Origin: a virus
IMG/VR virus record: IMGVR_UViG_3300036944_000309
Location: 1 to 40,407 of that record
Strand: one strand, 5' to 3'
DNA length: 40,407 nt
Shown here: piece by piece, positions 13,992 to 25,800 of the stretch
How the letters are laid out: the number at the start of each line of letters is the position of its first letter
How positions within the stretch are numbered: position 1 is the stretch's first letter
Made by a program: the position numbers and the translations under genes
The notes under the pieces: model-generated
Databases searched by the model: none
What the model was told of the DNA's origin: nothing
The model's input: the letters and a program-made list of their open reading frames with translations, nothing else

Positions 13992-16640
13992 ATGAATAGA
14001 TTGCATGTTGCCTTTGTTGATCCAATGGGTCTTGAGTATAATGGAAATACACTTAAAGAGAAAGGTCTTGGGGGTTCCGAAGCTGCCGTAGTTTCTATGG
14101 CTAAAGAACTAACCAAATTAGATTTCAATGTAACGGTATTTAATAACTGCCCGGAATCGGGTGTGTATGATGGAGTTACATACAGAAACATCGGATTTGG
14201 TCCAGATAACACGCAACAATATGATGTTGTAATCTCTGTTCGTTCACCAAAAATTTTCTATAAGAGTAATGACCCTAAATCTGCAGCATTCGCGGACTTT
14301 ACACAAAGAGCCAAACTTAAAGTCATATGGATGCATGACACATTCACGATTGATGATAATTCATTAGAACCATTGGTAATCAATGGTCTAATTGATGAAA
14401 TCTGGACGCTATCTGACTTCCACACCAACTATATCACAAATTGCGATCATGGTAATCGCCGCAACTTCGAGATGCTAAAAAGTAAGATCTGGCAGACTCG
14501 TAATGGTATCAATCTGTATGAAAATAAAGAGCCTATTCTCAGAGACGCCAATCATTTCGTATTCAATTCATCATTCACGAAAGGTATGCGTGTCCTATTA
14601 GAAAAAGTTTGGCCGCTACTAAGCTCGCGCATCCAAGATGCTAGACTTACCGTTATTGGAGGATTCTATGACTTTCCAGATGGTAAGCTTGACAAACAGG
14701 GTGAAGATGTAGCATTCTGGCGCGAGCGCTACAAGAATGATAAGAACGTAAAATTTACCGGCATTGTTAAGCCGCAGGTTGTTTCTGACATCCTTAAATC
14801 TGCGTCATTCATGCTTTACCCAACAGAGTTCCCCGAGACATTCGGTATCTCAACTCTAGAAGCATTGGCTTACAGAACACCAGTTATTACATCTAGATTT
14901 GGAGCTCTTGAAGAGACAGCTATTGATCTTGCATGTTACAAGCTACCATATTCAGTTACACCGAATGTGTATAACACTAAGATTGATGAAGATTGGCAAG
15001 TAAAACAGTTCGTAGATCTAGCTTACTTTGCATGGGAGAACTCATATCTCTACATGCAAAAACAGAACTACTGTGACATTGTAAGAGATATCTGCACCTG
15101 GGATACTGTTGCTCTTCAATGGCAGCAACACATATATCAAAGAACAGGTCGGTTCCTTGATGTAGAAACATATAGACACGTCCGTTCGATTACATCAAAG
15201 GTAAATAAGGTTTTCGGTAGACGCTTCCATAATCCAGAAGATTATGTTGAACCAGCTTATCATCCGGAAAAGAAAATCAACATTGTAACAACTGTACGCA
15301 ATGGTGCAAAATATATCAGTGATTGTATTCGTTCAGTTGCCGCGCAAGATTACACAAACTATAATATGTACATCGCGGATGATGGATCAGAAGATAATAC
15401 GGTCAGAGAAATTTATGATACTCTTAATGATCTTGGTTGGATGGATAGGAAATGTATCCAAATCTATTACATAAACGAAAAAGGTTCTCGCGATGGTGCA
15501 GTAGCTAATCAACTACGTATATTTGAACACATCAAAACAATGAGAGAAGCACGAGAGATAAACACAGAAAATGAAATTGTGATGATTCTTGATGGTGATG
15601 ATAAACTATCAAACGATCCAAACATCTTCCGCCGTATCAATGAAATGTATTACGCCAGCAGTATTAGATTTACATATGGCAGCTGCTGGTCAATGGCAGA
15701 TAACATTCCTCTTATTGCTCAAGATTACCCACACGAAGTAATGGTGAATAAGACTTATCGGAAACACAAGTTTCCTTGGAATATCCCATACACCCATCTA
15801 AGAACATTTAGTTCTGATCTACTATATGGTATGCGCGATTACCAATTTCTTGCAGAAGATGGAACATATATGAAAGCTGGTGGCGATGCAGCAATGTTCT
15901 ATGAAATGATTGAACGCTGCGAACCAGAAGAGATTATGGCTGTCAAAGATATCCTAGTAGATTACAATGATCTTAACCCTCTAAATGATTATAAGGTGAA
16001 CTCTGATGAACAAACAAGAAACGCTCAGAAAGCATTGGAGCAACCAGTAATGCCAAAAAAGCTTTTGATCGCGATCCCGACAGCAAGGTATATTGAACCT
16101 GAAACATTTAGAAGTATCTACAATCAAGTTACACCGGGTGGTGTTACAATGGATTTCCAATATTTCTACGGATACAATGTAGACCAGGTAAGAAATCTAA
16201 TTGCAGATTACGCAATTCGAAACAATTATGATTACCTTATGTGTGTAGATCACGATATTGTATTTGATTCTGCAACTGTTGCAAAGCTTGTGGCGCATGA
16301 CAAAGATATCGTCGGGGGTATCTATCGCCAAAGAAAAGAACAACAAATCCTAGAAGTCTTCGATCAAAATTACCGTTCATACTATAATACTAATGTGTTT
16401 CCAAAAACGGGATTGTTTGAAGTAGGAGCTATCGGTTTTGGATGCGCATTGATTAAAGTAGATGTTCTACGCAAAATAGGATACCCCCAGTTTGATTACC
16501 ATAGAGCAATCACAGCTGAGGGTTCACTAAGTGAGGATGTTGATTTTTGTATGAAAGCTCGTAATAAAGGATACCAAGTTTGGATTGATCCGGAAATACG
16601 ATGTGATCACTACGGACAAATGGTTTATAAAGTTCAGTAA
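13992..16640 (+). CDS. Three-domain glycosyltransferase (GT4-like + two GT-A domains)
   Basis: An 882-residue enzyme, the only convincing plus-strand gene. Residues 1-400 are a GT4/GT-B type unit: GLGGSEAAVVSMA at about 24, KVIWMHDTF, and the E-x7-E motif ETFGISTLE at about 280-288. Residues about 425-600 are a GT2 unit: INIVTTVRNGAKYI, DDGSEDNT at about 462 and the DXD-like DGDD at about 534. Residues about 685-882 are a further GT-A unit: KKLLIAIPTARYIEP, CVDHDIVFD at about 750, and SEDVDFCMKARNKGYQV at about 846. All three catalytic patterns look intact. It has a sigma70-type promoter and its own terminator, unlike the late genes around it. Substrate is unknown: virion fibres, DNA bases or host surface glycan are all possible. 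Confidence 0.93.
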   Translation: MNRLHVAFVDPMGLEYNGNTLKEKGLGGSEAAVVSMAKELTKLDFNVTVFNNCPESGVYDGVTYRNIGFGPDNTQQYDVVISVRSPKIFYKSNDPKSAAFADFTQRAKLKVIWMHDTFTIDDNSLEPLVINGLIDEIWTLSDFHTNYITNCDHGNRRNFEMLKSKIWQTRNGINLYENKEPILRDANHFVFNSSFTKGMRVLLEKVWPLLSSRIQDARLTVIGGFYDFPDGKLDKQGEDVAFWRERYKNDKNVKFTGIVKPQVVSDILKSASFMLYPTEFPETFGISTLEALAYRTPVITSRFGALEETAIDLACYKLPYSVTPNVYNTKIDEDWQVKQFVDLAYFAWENSYLYMQKQNYCDIVRDICTWDTVALQWQQHIYQRTGRFLDVETYRHVRSITSKVNKVFGRRFHNPEDYVEPAYHPEKKINIVTTVRNGAKYISDCIRSVAAQDYTNYNMYIADDGSEDNTVREIYDTLNDLGWMDRKCIQIYYINEKGSRDGAVANQLRIFEHIKTMREAREINTENEIVMILDGDDKLSNDPNIFRRINEMYYASSIRFTYGSCWSMADNIPLIAQDYPHEVMVNKTYRKHKFPWNIPYTHLRTFSSDLLYGMRDYQFLAEDGTYMKAGGDAAMFYEMIERCEPEEIMAVKDILVDYNDLNPLNDYKVNSDEQTRNAQKALEQPVMPKKLLIAIPTARYIEPETFRSIYNQVTPGGVTMDFQYFYGYNVDQVRNLIADYAIRNNYDYLMCVDHDIVFDSATVAKLVAHDKDIVGGIYRQRKEQQILEVFDQNYRSYYNTNVFPKTGLFEVGAIGFGCALIKVDVLRKIGYPQFDYHRAITAEGSLSEDVDFCMKARNKGYQVWIDPEIRCDHYGQMVYKVQ

Positions 16641-16670
16641 ATATCTAATTTACAAATATAACTCGAATTT

Positions 16671-16707
16671 TGGCTTGCTTCACATCAAGGAGCGAGCCAC
16701 TTTTTTT
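16671..16707 (+). terminator. Rho-independent terminator of the glycosyltransferase gene
   Basis: A 10-base-pair stem (TGGCTTGCTT with GAGCGAGCCA, two G-U pairs) with a 9-base loop is followed two bases later by seven T. It lies 31 bases after the stop codon. On the minus strand the wobble pairs become mismatches and no T run follows, so it is one-directional. Confidence 0.82.
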
Positions 16708-16748
16708 GACTTTTTTTATAGTGATTCTTTGAATTCTAAGAGTAGACA

Positions 16749-17087
16749 TTACGCAGGCCAATCTATAGATGGTTCTACCTTGACTGTGCCACTACAAATT
16801 CTAGATTTTGTATTAGATATTAATACATCACAAGCCCAAACATAATTCTGTGGTGTGATGTTTGCTGTTGCCGCATGAGTCATACTAATTGTAATTATTC
16901 CATCTGATGCAGATATAGATGTATCAATGGTAATCTTTGTATTTGCTGGTGAACTCCACTCTTTTTTTAGAAAAGCTGCAGCAGTGTAACCCGTTAAATC
17001 TATTGCAAGCCCATCAATATCAACAATTTCAATTTCGGTTAAGAAATTGGTTCCCTGAGATACTATAAGATTTGCCTTTACAGACAT
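16749..17087 (-). CDS. Small beta-type structural protein (112 aa)
   Basis: A 112-residue protein with alternating strands, probably an Ig-like or beta-sandwich fold: MSVKANLIVSQGTNFLTEIE, then IDLTGYTAAAFLKKEW, ISASDGIITISMT and SRICSGTVKVEPSIDWPA. The wording IDLTGYTAAAFLKK resembles small phage fibre or baseplate-attached beta-domain proteins. The ATG has AAGG about 6 bases upstream and lies 9 bases after the preceding gene. It is the last gene of the minus-strand fibre block; 108 bases further on the inverted glycosyltransferase gene ends. Function not established. Confidence 0.75.
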   Translation of the reverse strand: MSVKANLIVSQGTNFLTEIEIVDIDGLAIDLTGYTAAAFLKKEWSSPANTKITIDTSISASDGIITISMTHAATANITPQNYVWACDVLISNTKSRICSGTVKVEPSIDWPA

Positions 17088-17096
17088 AAAAATACC

Positions 17097-17689
17097 TTAT
17101 GATACATTTATTGTTAATACAAAAGAAGAAAGTATAATACCTGAAGCTGAATGTCTTATTTGAACTGTGGTGCTTCCGCCTGCTCCGGCATCAGTAGGAT
17201 TAGCAATATAAACAGTATTACTCATGTTGTACCATGTGTTATTTGCCATGGCAGTATATGGATCCGCAATATATGTGTCTGCATAAAAACCAGAATTATG
17301 GACGAGACGTACATCATAAAGTAGATTATTTGCACCTGATTCTATCCAGGTTGATGTAGTTAAAGATGGACCGGAACCAGTGTTACCACTTCCCTCATAA
17401 GCAGTATTACCATTAGTTTGCATTGTAAATGAAGCAGAACCCCAAATGTGGATGTTAAAGGGTGGTCCACCTTCTCCACCTTGTTCCTCATCCCAACCGA
17501 CACCAGCTAGGGATATATTTCCGTGTGGAAAGTTAGCAGTATCACCATAAAAACGAACCCATCCAGAACCATCAGAGTAAAATGCGTTTTCTGGATTAAC
17601 CCATCCAGAATTATACGTGTAAAGATCAGTACCTGGTCCTTGCCAGGATCCACCACTGTATCCTCTAGTTGTTAATTTAAAACTTGGCA

Positions 17690-17690
<1 letters not shown>
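17097..17690 (-). CDS. Putative fibre-associated protein (197 aa)
   Basis: A 197-residue Gly/Ser/Asn/Trp-rich protein: MPSFKLTTRGYSGGSWQGPG, GWVRFYGDTANFPHGNISL, GGEGGPPFNIHIWGSASFTM, and a regular strand end (STTVQIRHSASGIILSSFVL). High Trp and Gly content with aromatic clusters would suit a glycan- or surface-binding virion domain, but no family is recognised. The ATG overlaps the stop of the collagen-like gene by one base (TAATG), so the two are probably translated together and may act together. It may be the tip or cap of the collagen-like fibre. Confidence 0.75.
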
Positions 17691-19375
<1,685 letters not shown>

Positions 19376-19380
19376 TTACC

Positions 19381-20526
19381 TTACTTGATTAAATGCCCGA
19401 CGATCTTCGCTGAAGAACTCGCCTGAGTTTGAATAATAAGAAGTTCAACGTTTGCATTATTTATGTTAGCTTCGAATACACCGAGTAATGGTGAAGAGTT
19501 ACCACTCGGTGGTGAGCTAACTGTACCGTAAACAGTCAGATAAGCGTTGGATGTGTTGTGAGCGAGTACAATCTCTGAGATCTGAGTGTTTGTTCCATTT
19601 TTGATTTGAACACTAAGTTTACCTGACGAGTAAGTCGCCTTTGGGAAACTAAAGATCAACTGGTTGTGTGTTACGTTAGAACCAATGTTTGTGTTTGAAG
19701 CAACATCAAGGACATATTCGGTTTTAATCGTCACGGTGTTGTTTACCGATGTCGCACCAGTCACCGTCAATGTATTTGCAAGAGACACAGTGTTATTAGC
19801 AGCGATTGGACCGAGGAAGGTCGCGTTGCTCGAGACATTCATGGTTCCTGAAGTGGAGATCCCATCTTCTCTAATAGAAGAAGTGTTAGCACCCGCTTGC
19901 ACCAGTAGTTCTTGCGATGTCATAACAGCGTTTAATGTAGAGTTTCCAACAGTTACCGAACTGCTGCTAAGGACTACATTCGCTCCAACATATTTGTGAG
20001 TCTGGTTTGCTCCGGTAATACCGGCTACAAAGCCAATAGGAGTCATTGAAGCGTTTACCGCACCATTCGCAACATTTATTTCTGTTGGAGTGATATTTGA
20101 CTTGACGGTTGTATTAGATTGAGATATAATAGAACTGTTGCTAATGACGGTATTAGATGTTCCGTTACCTGCTCTGAGTCCATAAAGATCAATTGTTGAG
20201 ATAACTGTAGAGTTACCAACCTTGACAACAGGAACGTTAGCTCCTGTCGATGCTGCAACATATACTTCTGCGTTAGCGACAATTGGAAGAGCGTTTACCG
20301 TAGATACGTTACCACCACGAAGTCCATCCGTGGCGATAAGTGTGTTTGAACCGAAAGTTCCCCACAATTGCGAGGTACGAGAAACTGTTGAGTTGCCTGT
20401 ATTGGCACCCGAGACGTTTGCAGTAATAACTGACAAAGTCATCAGATGTGAAATCTGGTTGTGGCGATTTAGCCAACCCTCGAAACTATCCGCGAGGATA
20501 TTTACATTTGAGACTGCCTCAGACAT
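19381..20526 (-). CDS. Putative tail fibre / virion protein, Asn/Ser/Thr-rich (381 aa)
   Basis: A 381-residue protein. The start, MSEAVSNVNILADSFEGWLN followed by RHNQISHLMTLSVITAN, resembles the N-terminal attachment pattern of fibre-like proteins in T4-like aquatic phages. The middle is a run of beta repeats with many VGNSTV, SNTVI and NGAVNAS segments, including STSGTMNVSSNATFLGPIAA and TVTGATSVNNTVTIKTEYVL. The C-terminal 110 residues look like a separate beta domain (NQLIFSFPKATYSSGKLSVQ). The ATG overlaps the small coiled-coil gene by 8 bases. Probably a fibre or baseplate appendage; exact role not known. Confidence 0.82.
   Translation of the reverse strand: MSEAVSNVNILADSFEGWLNRHNQISHLMTLSVITANVSGANTGNSTVSRTSQLWGTFGSNTLIATDGLRGGNVSTVNALPIVANAEVYVAASTGANVPVVKVGNSTVISTIDLYGLRAGNGTSNTVISNSSIISQSNTTVKSNITPTEINVANGAVNASMTPIGFVAGITGANQTHKYVGANVVLSSSSVTVGNSTLNAVMTSQELLVQAGANTSSIREDGISTSGTMNVSSNATFLGPIAANNTVSLANTLTVTGATSVNNTVTIKTEYVLDVASNTNIGSNVTHNQLIFSFPKATYSSGKLSVQIKNGTNTQISEIVLAHNTSNAYLTVYGTVSSPPSGNSSPLLGVFEANINNANVELLIIQTQASSSAKIVGHLIK
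19458..19465 (-). promoter_or_regulatory. Possible late promoter for the collagen-like gene
   Basis: CATAAATA on the minus strand in the 3' end of the preceding gene, 85 bases before the ATG at 19372. The same variant stands before gp13 and gp8. It lies in coding sequence and may be chance. Confidence 0.35.
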
Positions 20527-20716
20527 CTATCGTTCCTTTTGTGAGCCTTGAAACGAGCTCTCTTAATTCTTTAACTTCATTCTCGAGAGCATCAAGTCGC
20601 ATCATCGTCTCTTTAGCTTGTTTCGCTTCTGCACGTTTTTTCTTTATCTCAAGTAATTCTTTCGCATTTGTATTTATTAAAGCGCCAGTATCTTTTGCTC
20701 TAACGAAAGTCTCCAT
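20519..20716 (-). CDS. Small coiled-coil protein (65 aa)
   Basis: A 65-residue protein, METFVRAKDTGALINTNAKE followed by a basic stretch (LLEIKKKRAEAKQAKE) and a heptad-like coiled coil (MRLDALENEVKELRELVSRL). Similar short proteins with an ALINT-type start and coiled-coil end occur beside baseplate genes in T4-like aquatic phages. It is coupled on both sides: TAATG with the 710-residue gene and an 8-base overlap with the 381-residue gene. It may act as an assembly clamp or attachment coil for a fibre; this is inference. Confidence 0.78.
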   Translation of the reverse strand: METFVRAKDTGALINTNAKELLEIKKKRAEAKQAKETMMRLDALENEVKELRELVSRLTKGTIDV

Positions 20717-22848
20717 TAAGCACTCACCCCGATAGCTTGAATCTGTTCTACGCGAGGATTCTTGTTTGAAGAGTCCGTGAGCATTACGATCTTAATTTGC
20801 ATTGTGTTGAAGTTGTCAAATTCAGTTTTAGAAGATGTGTAATAACGAGCCACATTATCATTAGCTAGGTTGTTGAATGCGATAGTCTTATATTTCAATT
20901 TATCGATACCAACACCAACTTTTGGTTGACCCAGTCCATTTACGATATCTGTATTACGAATCGAACGGTTTACTGTGATCGTAGTTGAGTTTGAAGATAG
21001 AACTGAATAAACTTCATGATTCGTCTCAGGAAAGTCAGGTTTATAGATACGGATTAGATCATTCTCTTGTAGAACTGATACTAATGATGTTGGCGTTGCA
21101 ATAACGTTGTTTCCGTACTCTGCAAGATTGCTTTCTCCATGAGAAGACATAATCTCAGGATACTGAGGCAGACTGTATGTGTATTCTACAAGATCCTTCA
21201 GATCATTCTCGGAAGAGTACTTAGAATTGTTCTGCGAGATAACCAATGGCGTCCAAGCTTTAATATCATAGGGATCAACGTCAGCAGAGTTGTGGAGTTT
21301 AGCGTACACGCGAATCTCTGTTCCAACCGGACGATAAGCGCCTAGAAAGACCTTGAGATCTTCCGCGTACACACCCGGAGCGAATGACACCTTCTTCGAG
21401 ATATACTTTGACTGAGAAAGACCATTGCGATCAATCTCAGTATCGTAATCTGTAATAGAATATGAATAGCTGCTGTTTGCAGATGATACGTAAGTCCGAG
21501 TTTCTTTGTATGTGTTGTTTACTTCGTGCTTCTTGATAATTAGATCAAGATCATCGCAGTCGATGAATGGCGCAGTAAATGCGTTGCCTGTACCGGTTAC
21601 CGACAGGTCAATTTTAGCTACAACTGACTTCTTTTCCGTTCCATAGAGTGAAGAACCTTCTACTTCTTGGGAACGAGACAGCACATATGAAACCTGACCA
21701 ACTCTGTTGATATTATTCAGGCTGAAACCAGTGTAAGATGATTGTAGCGTGTTTGCTTCGGTTGCAATCTTATAGCTGAGTTCAAACGAACCAGCAACCG
21801 GACCGTTGAGTGTAAATTTTGGAACAAAACTATCCACAGAGTAGCGATCAAGAGAAACAAGGTTGGCTGTTGAAGAAGAACGAGCTCCAACTAGAGTATC
21901 GCCCGCAACAAACTTAAATGTACCGTTTGCAGCGTTAGAATCAACGAGAAAAAGCTTTTTTGATGGCGCGGAATACTTAAACACCTTACCAACGACTGGT
22001 GTTTTGTATTTTCCGGGTCCGGAGAAGTTCATTGGGCGATCAATGTACATTTCTGTGTTGCTGGTGATCGATTTTACGATTGCTTCGCCATTTGCAGAAG
22101 CATTGTCAATGATAATCGTTTGACCTTCGTACATGTTTTCAAAAATAGTCCCAACACCCGTTACAAGAGTGTTTGAACTCGTAAATGTGAGGTTCCCAGC
22201 GGCGTTGGCCGTCTGTTTATACACCAATTCGCCTGGAATGAAGCCATTAACGACCGTGTTGATCGTGAAAAACTCATAATCTTTGTTTACAACATACACA
22301 GATGTGTTTGCACCGGTAAATTTAGCGACTTTGATCTCATATTTAAGATCGCGATCAACATAACGAAGAGCATCAGACCCTGGTGACACCGATTTAAAAA
22401 GCGAACCATCCGTTGTGCTCTGAGAACCAGTTGATGCGACCTGTGTTGTTCCTGTTTCGCGGACTAGAGCGTCTCCGCGAACGTTTTCCCATAAAATAAA
22501 GCCACTATCTTGGAATTTAATCACAATACCATATGGTGTGTTTGATTTTAGAAGTACTGGGTTACGGAAAGAGAACGTTGTAGACGCTGTTGCGTTGGTT
22601 GAGCAGGCAATTTCGTCCCAATCAGCCCATGTTGTTGAATCTTTGATCTTCTTATCAGGATTTGGAACGTTATTGTCAATTTCACACAACCACATAGAGA
22701 CCTGTGGCTTTGCTGCACCTGATGTGTTACTGTCAGCATTCGGTTTAGACTTGAAGTACAGGTTAATAGAAGTCACCATCATCTCAGGTGATCTATTAAC
22801 CGCTTCGAAGTCGGCAAAGAAAGTTTGGATGTAATTGTAGAGAGTCAT
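20716..22848 (-). CDS. Baseplate structural protein, second part of a gp10-like wedge complex (710 aa)
   Basis: A 710-residue baseplate-type protein. The N-terminal 120 residues (SPEMMVTSINLYFKSKPNAD, ATASTTFSFRNPVLLKSNTP, YGIVIKFQDSGFILWEN) resemble a beta domain normally found in the C-terminal part of DUF4815-type wedge proteins of marine T4-like phages. The middle has QTANAAGNLTFTSSNTLVTG and repeated turn motifs. The end carries LVSVLQENDLIRIYKP and ATFNNLANDN-like strands. It follows the DUF4815 gene directly, 31 bases apart, with an AATAAATA element between them. The resemblance suggests that the wedge function is shared by two polypeptides here. Fibre-anchoring is an alternative. Confidence 0.8.
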   Translation of the reverse strand: MTLYNYIQTFFADFEAVNRSPEMMVTSINLYFKSKPNADSNTSGAAKPQVSMWLCEIDNNVPNPDKKIKDSTTWADWDEIACSTNATASTTFSFRNPVLLKSNTPYGIVIKFQDSGFILWENVRGDALVRETGTTQVASTGSQSTTDGSLFKSVSPGSDALRYVDRDLKYEIKVAKFTGANTSVYVVNKDYEFFTINTVVNGFIPGELVYKQTANAAGNLTFTSSNTLVTGVGTIFENMYEGQTIIIDNASANGEAIVKSITSNTEMYIDRPMNFSGPGKYKTPVVGKVFKYSAPSKKLFLVDSNAANGTFKFVAGDTLVGARSSSTANLVSLDRYSVDSFVPKFTLNGPVAGSFELSYKIATEANTLQSSYTGFSLNNINRVGQVSYVLSRSQEVEGSSLYGTEKKSVVAKIDLSVTGTGNAFTAPFIDCDDLDLIIKKHEVNNTYKETRTYVSSANSSYSYSITDYDTEIDRNGLSQSKYISKKVSFAPGVYAEDLKVFLGAYRPVGTEIRVYAKLHNSADVDPYDIKAWTPLVISQNNSKYSSENDLKDLVEYTYSLPQYPEIMSSHGESNLAEYGNNVIATPTSLVSVLQENDLIRIYKPDFPETNHEVYSVLSSNSTTITVNRSIRNTDIVNGLGQPKVGVGIDKLKYKTIAFNNLANDNVARYYTSSKTEFDNFNTMQIKIVMLTDSSNKNPRVEQIQAIGVSA

Positions 22849-22873
22849 ATGTTTCTCTTATCTTAATTCATAT

Positions 22874-22881
22874 TATTTATT
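22874..22881 (-). promoter_or_regulatory. Late promoter variant for the 710-residue gene
   Basis: AATAAATA on the minus strand, overlapping the stop codon of the upstream DUF4815 gene and 25 bases before the ATG at 22848. A GAGAAA ribosome binding site follows. Confidence 0.5.
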
Positions 22882-25800
22882 AGACGAGTCGAGTACCATA
22901 TTTGCCTCGAGTTTGAACTACCGCTCTAGAAGTTTCTACCACATCTACTGTGACAGCCTTTACTGGAGCAGCGAGCCATGACGATACTGTGATTACACCA
23001 GTTGCGAGAGAGCTACCATCATAGCTTTCAATTTCGAACGACTTGTTTCCTGGTGTTGATCCACTACGCAGTTGATCTTCCGCGAATGATGTCTGTATTG
23101 ATGACCAATCAACTTGTAGATCGTTATAGAAATCAAACGTTAACGAACCATTTCCATCGGTTTTTAGTCCAGTCACGTTGTCTGTAGTTGTACGAATCTG
23201 AGTACATTTATCTGTTGATGGGATACTATCGTACGTGAACGTGTGCGTGGTGTTTGGTTTTAAACCAATAACAGAAATGCGGTGCTTGCTACCATTCGTG
23301 TACCAGTAAGACTGGTTGCCGTTGTTGATTAACTGTGCATCACTAATTCCTGGTGATTCACCTTGTGACAACCAAATCTGATAATTGCTTGGATCATTAA
23401 TGTTCGAACCACCAACTGTAATGTTACGTGGAAAAACATCAACAACTTCACCAGCGTAGACATAAGTGTCAGGGCTGCTTGTAGAGACAGTGCGGCTTGA
23501 TACCGAATCAGTTGGATAGTAAATCTTAAATTCATAGTTACCGAATGGTCCAGCAGATACGTTTTTTCTACCTTTGAAAATACGAATCTTGTAATAAATG
23601 CCACTTGCTGGGTCATGTGTGAAAAGTATTTTTTGGTGTTCACGGAACCAGTAAATAGATGTTCCTGGAACAATAGTAGAGTCGCGGAATGTCACATTTG
23701 GCTTATAGTAGCCGTAGTTATCCATGATGTTCTTGATACCCTTGGTGTTGATATCTGCTGTTGTAATACCAAAGCCAGCGTTGGAGTTTGTTTTCTCAGT
23801 CCAAGGACCTTCTGGTGACTCAGATTGATAAACGGCAATCGCATTCAGACGTGCCCGATGGTTCATGTAGATCTCTACTGGACCAGTTGTAGCTGACATT
23901 GTAAATGCCCAATCTTCGAACACTTGACCGTTCATGTTCCAAGCAGCAGATTTATTTACCTTGTTCTCAGAAGTAATCTGCTGAGTTACGGTGATGATAG
24001 TAACAGGTGGAGGTTCTTGACTTGGAACAACAGGTGTTACTACTGGTGTGTTAGGAACAGTAGGCGTTGTTGGCGTGGTTGGCGTAGTTGGAGTTGGCGT
24101 GGTTGGCGTAACTGTTTCTGCGATGATTTCAATCAGAGGCCCGTTTGTCGAATCAAGCTGTCTGAATGCTGTGAACTCTTCGTAGTCAAGTGTTGCCATA
24201 GACTCACCACCACCAGGTGATGTTTCGTGGCGGAATTCGAGAATCGTCTCGGCGATGTGAGTCGTAAGCTGATCGTCTTCAATTGTAGCGTAGAACTCTG
24301 GATCAAGTGTCTCAGAGAAATTATAGTTCGTGAATGGATCCACGAAGAATCCTACTTTGAAGCGGTCAACACCACCATCAAGACTTGATGGAATGAAGCG
24401 TGCCTTCGCAACAGTTTCCGCGAGTGTATATGAAACATAATATTCTAGAGCAGAGATACGATGCGAGATTGCCGCGATGTCTTCCATACGGTAGTTACGT
24501 ACCTGTAGAATCTCGCGTTGGTTTTCGTCAATAGGTGTTCCTACGGTATATTCAAAGATACGCTCAGAACCTTTACCGTTGTACACTTGAGTATCAGCCA
24601 GAGTAATAATTGCTGGTGACATCGACTTTGGTAATGATGGGTACGGCGGCACTTCAAGTAATTGAAGAGTGATCGAGTCGTTTGGTGGGGGTGGCGGCTC
24701 GGTCTTACCGTCGTACCCTCGGATCACATCGATCGTTCCATCGCGTCCAACGATCACACGATCAGTGCGTCCTTGGTAGTAGGAGACGTTAGCTACTAGA
24801 TCCGAATCGGATACAGGAAACTTCTTATCAGCTGCTGTGAATTTAGAAACAGGAACTGTTGGGTTCATGACAGAAGTGTTAGAAGCCTCTGAAACTAGAG
24901 GGATAGTGTTAGCAACTGATGGGCGGAAATCAAACTGGTCGCGTAGGTCATAATACTCACCATTGATACCCCAGACTTCTGGAATTTCCAATGTGTTGAT
25001 AGAAGTGTTACCCATCGTCGCAATAGTCTGACCGTCAGTCACGTTGTATGAATCTTTAGATTTCACACCATCACTTGATGTGAACGCATCAAACATTACA
25101 AGAAGCACATCGTTGTTCGATAGTGCAGCAAGTTTAGGTTTACGAACCAGATATGAGATATCTAGATAGTCTTCATTTTGTCTGTGGTCAATGTAGAACT
25201 CATTTGTAATATCTGTGGCACCGTTTGTTCCATTAGCGAAATACGTAGGACTTCCGATAAGGCTGTGATTCCCTCCACCAGAGACTGCTGTAAGTGGGAT
25301 TGCGGATCCATTACGCGTAGAAGCGAGTTTAAATCCTGTTGTGTTTGCATCAACGGCATAGTAGGTTGTGTTGTTTGCGAGTCCGACAATTACTGCTCCT
25401 GTCGTGTTTGAGTACAGGAGCGAGTCGCCGTTTGCGAACTTGTTCCCTGACACAGTGATGAAGTCGTCAGTGTTAGAAACTGCTGTCTCAGAGTTGACAG
25501 CAAGTGTTAGTGAAGCGCCATTAGCTTGCAGCACTTGACGCATACGGAATACATCCGAAGCTCCAAGTGGCCATGGGCCTAGAACACCTGCAGAGTTGTT
25601 TGATGTTTTAATACGAGCAAAGATACCACGCTTGATTGTTTTGGCGTTTGGATTGACAGCAAGATCTTTAATGTTGTAAGCGATTGCCACATCCATAGAG
25701 GATGCTGAGCCTGCTGTGTTAGCGATGTTATTCCCGATAGCAATAGTAATAGAACCATTACCCTCAACTACTACCGAACGCCCATCACGAGTTAAAGCAA

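Noticed and set aside
13952-14212. Minus-strand frame of 86 residues opposite the glycosyltransferase start
   Set aside because: It is antisense to the well-supported GT4 domain and crosses both promoters.
16585-16845. Plus-strand frame of 86 residues after the glycosyltransferase
   Set aside because: It overlaps the end of that gene, runs through its terminator and antisense into the 112-residue gene.
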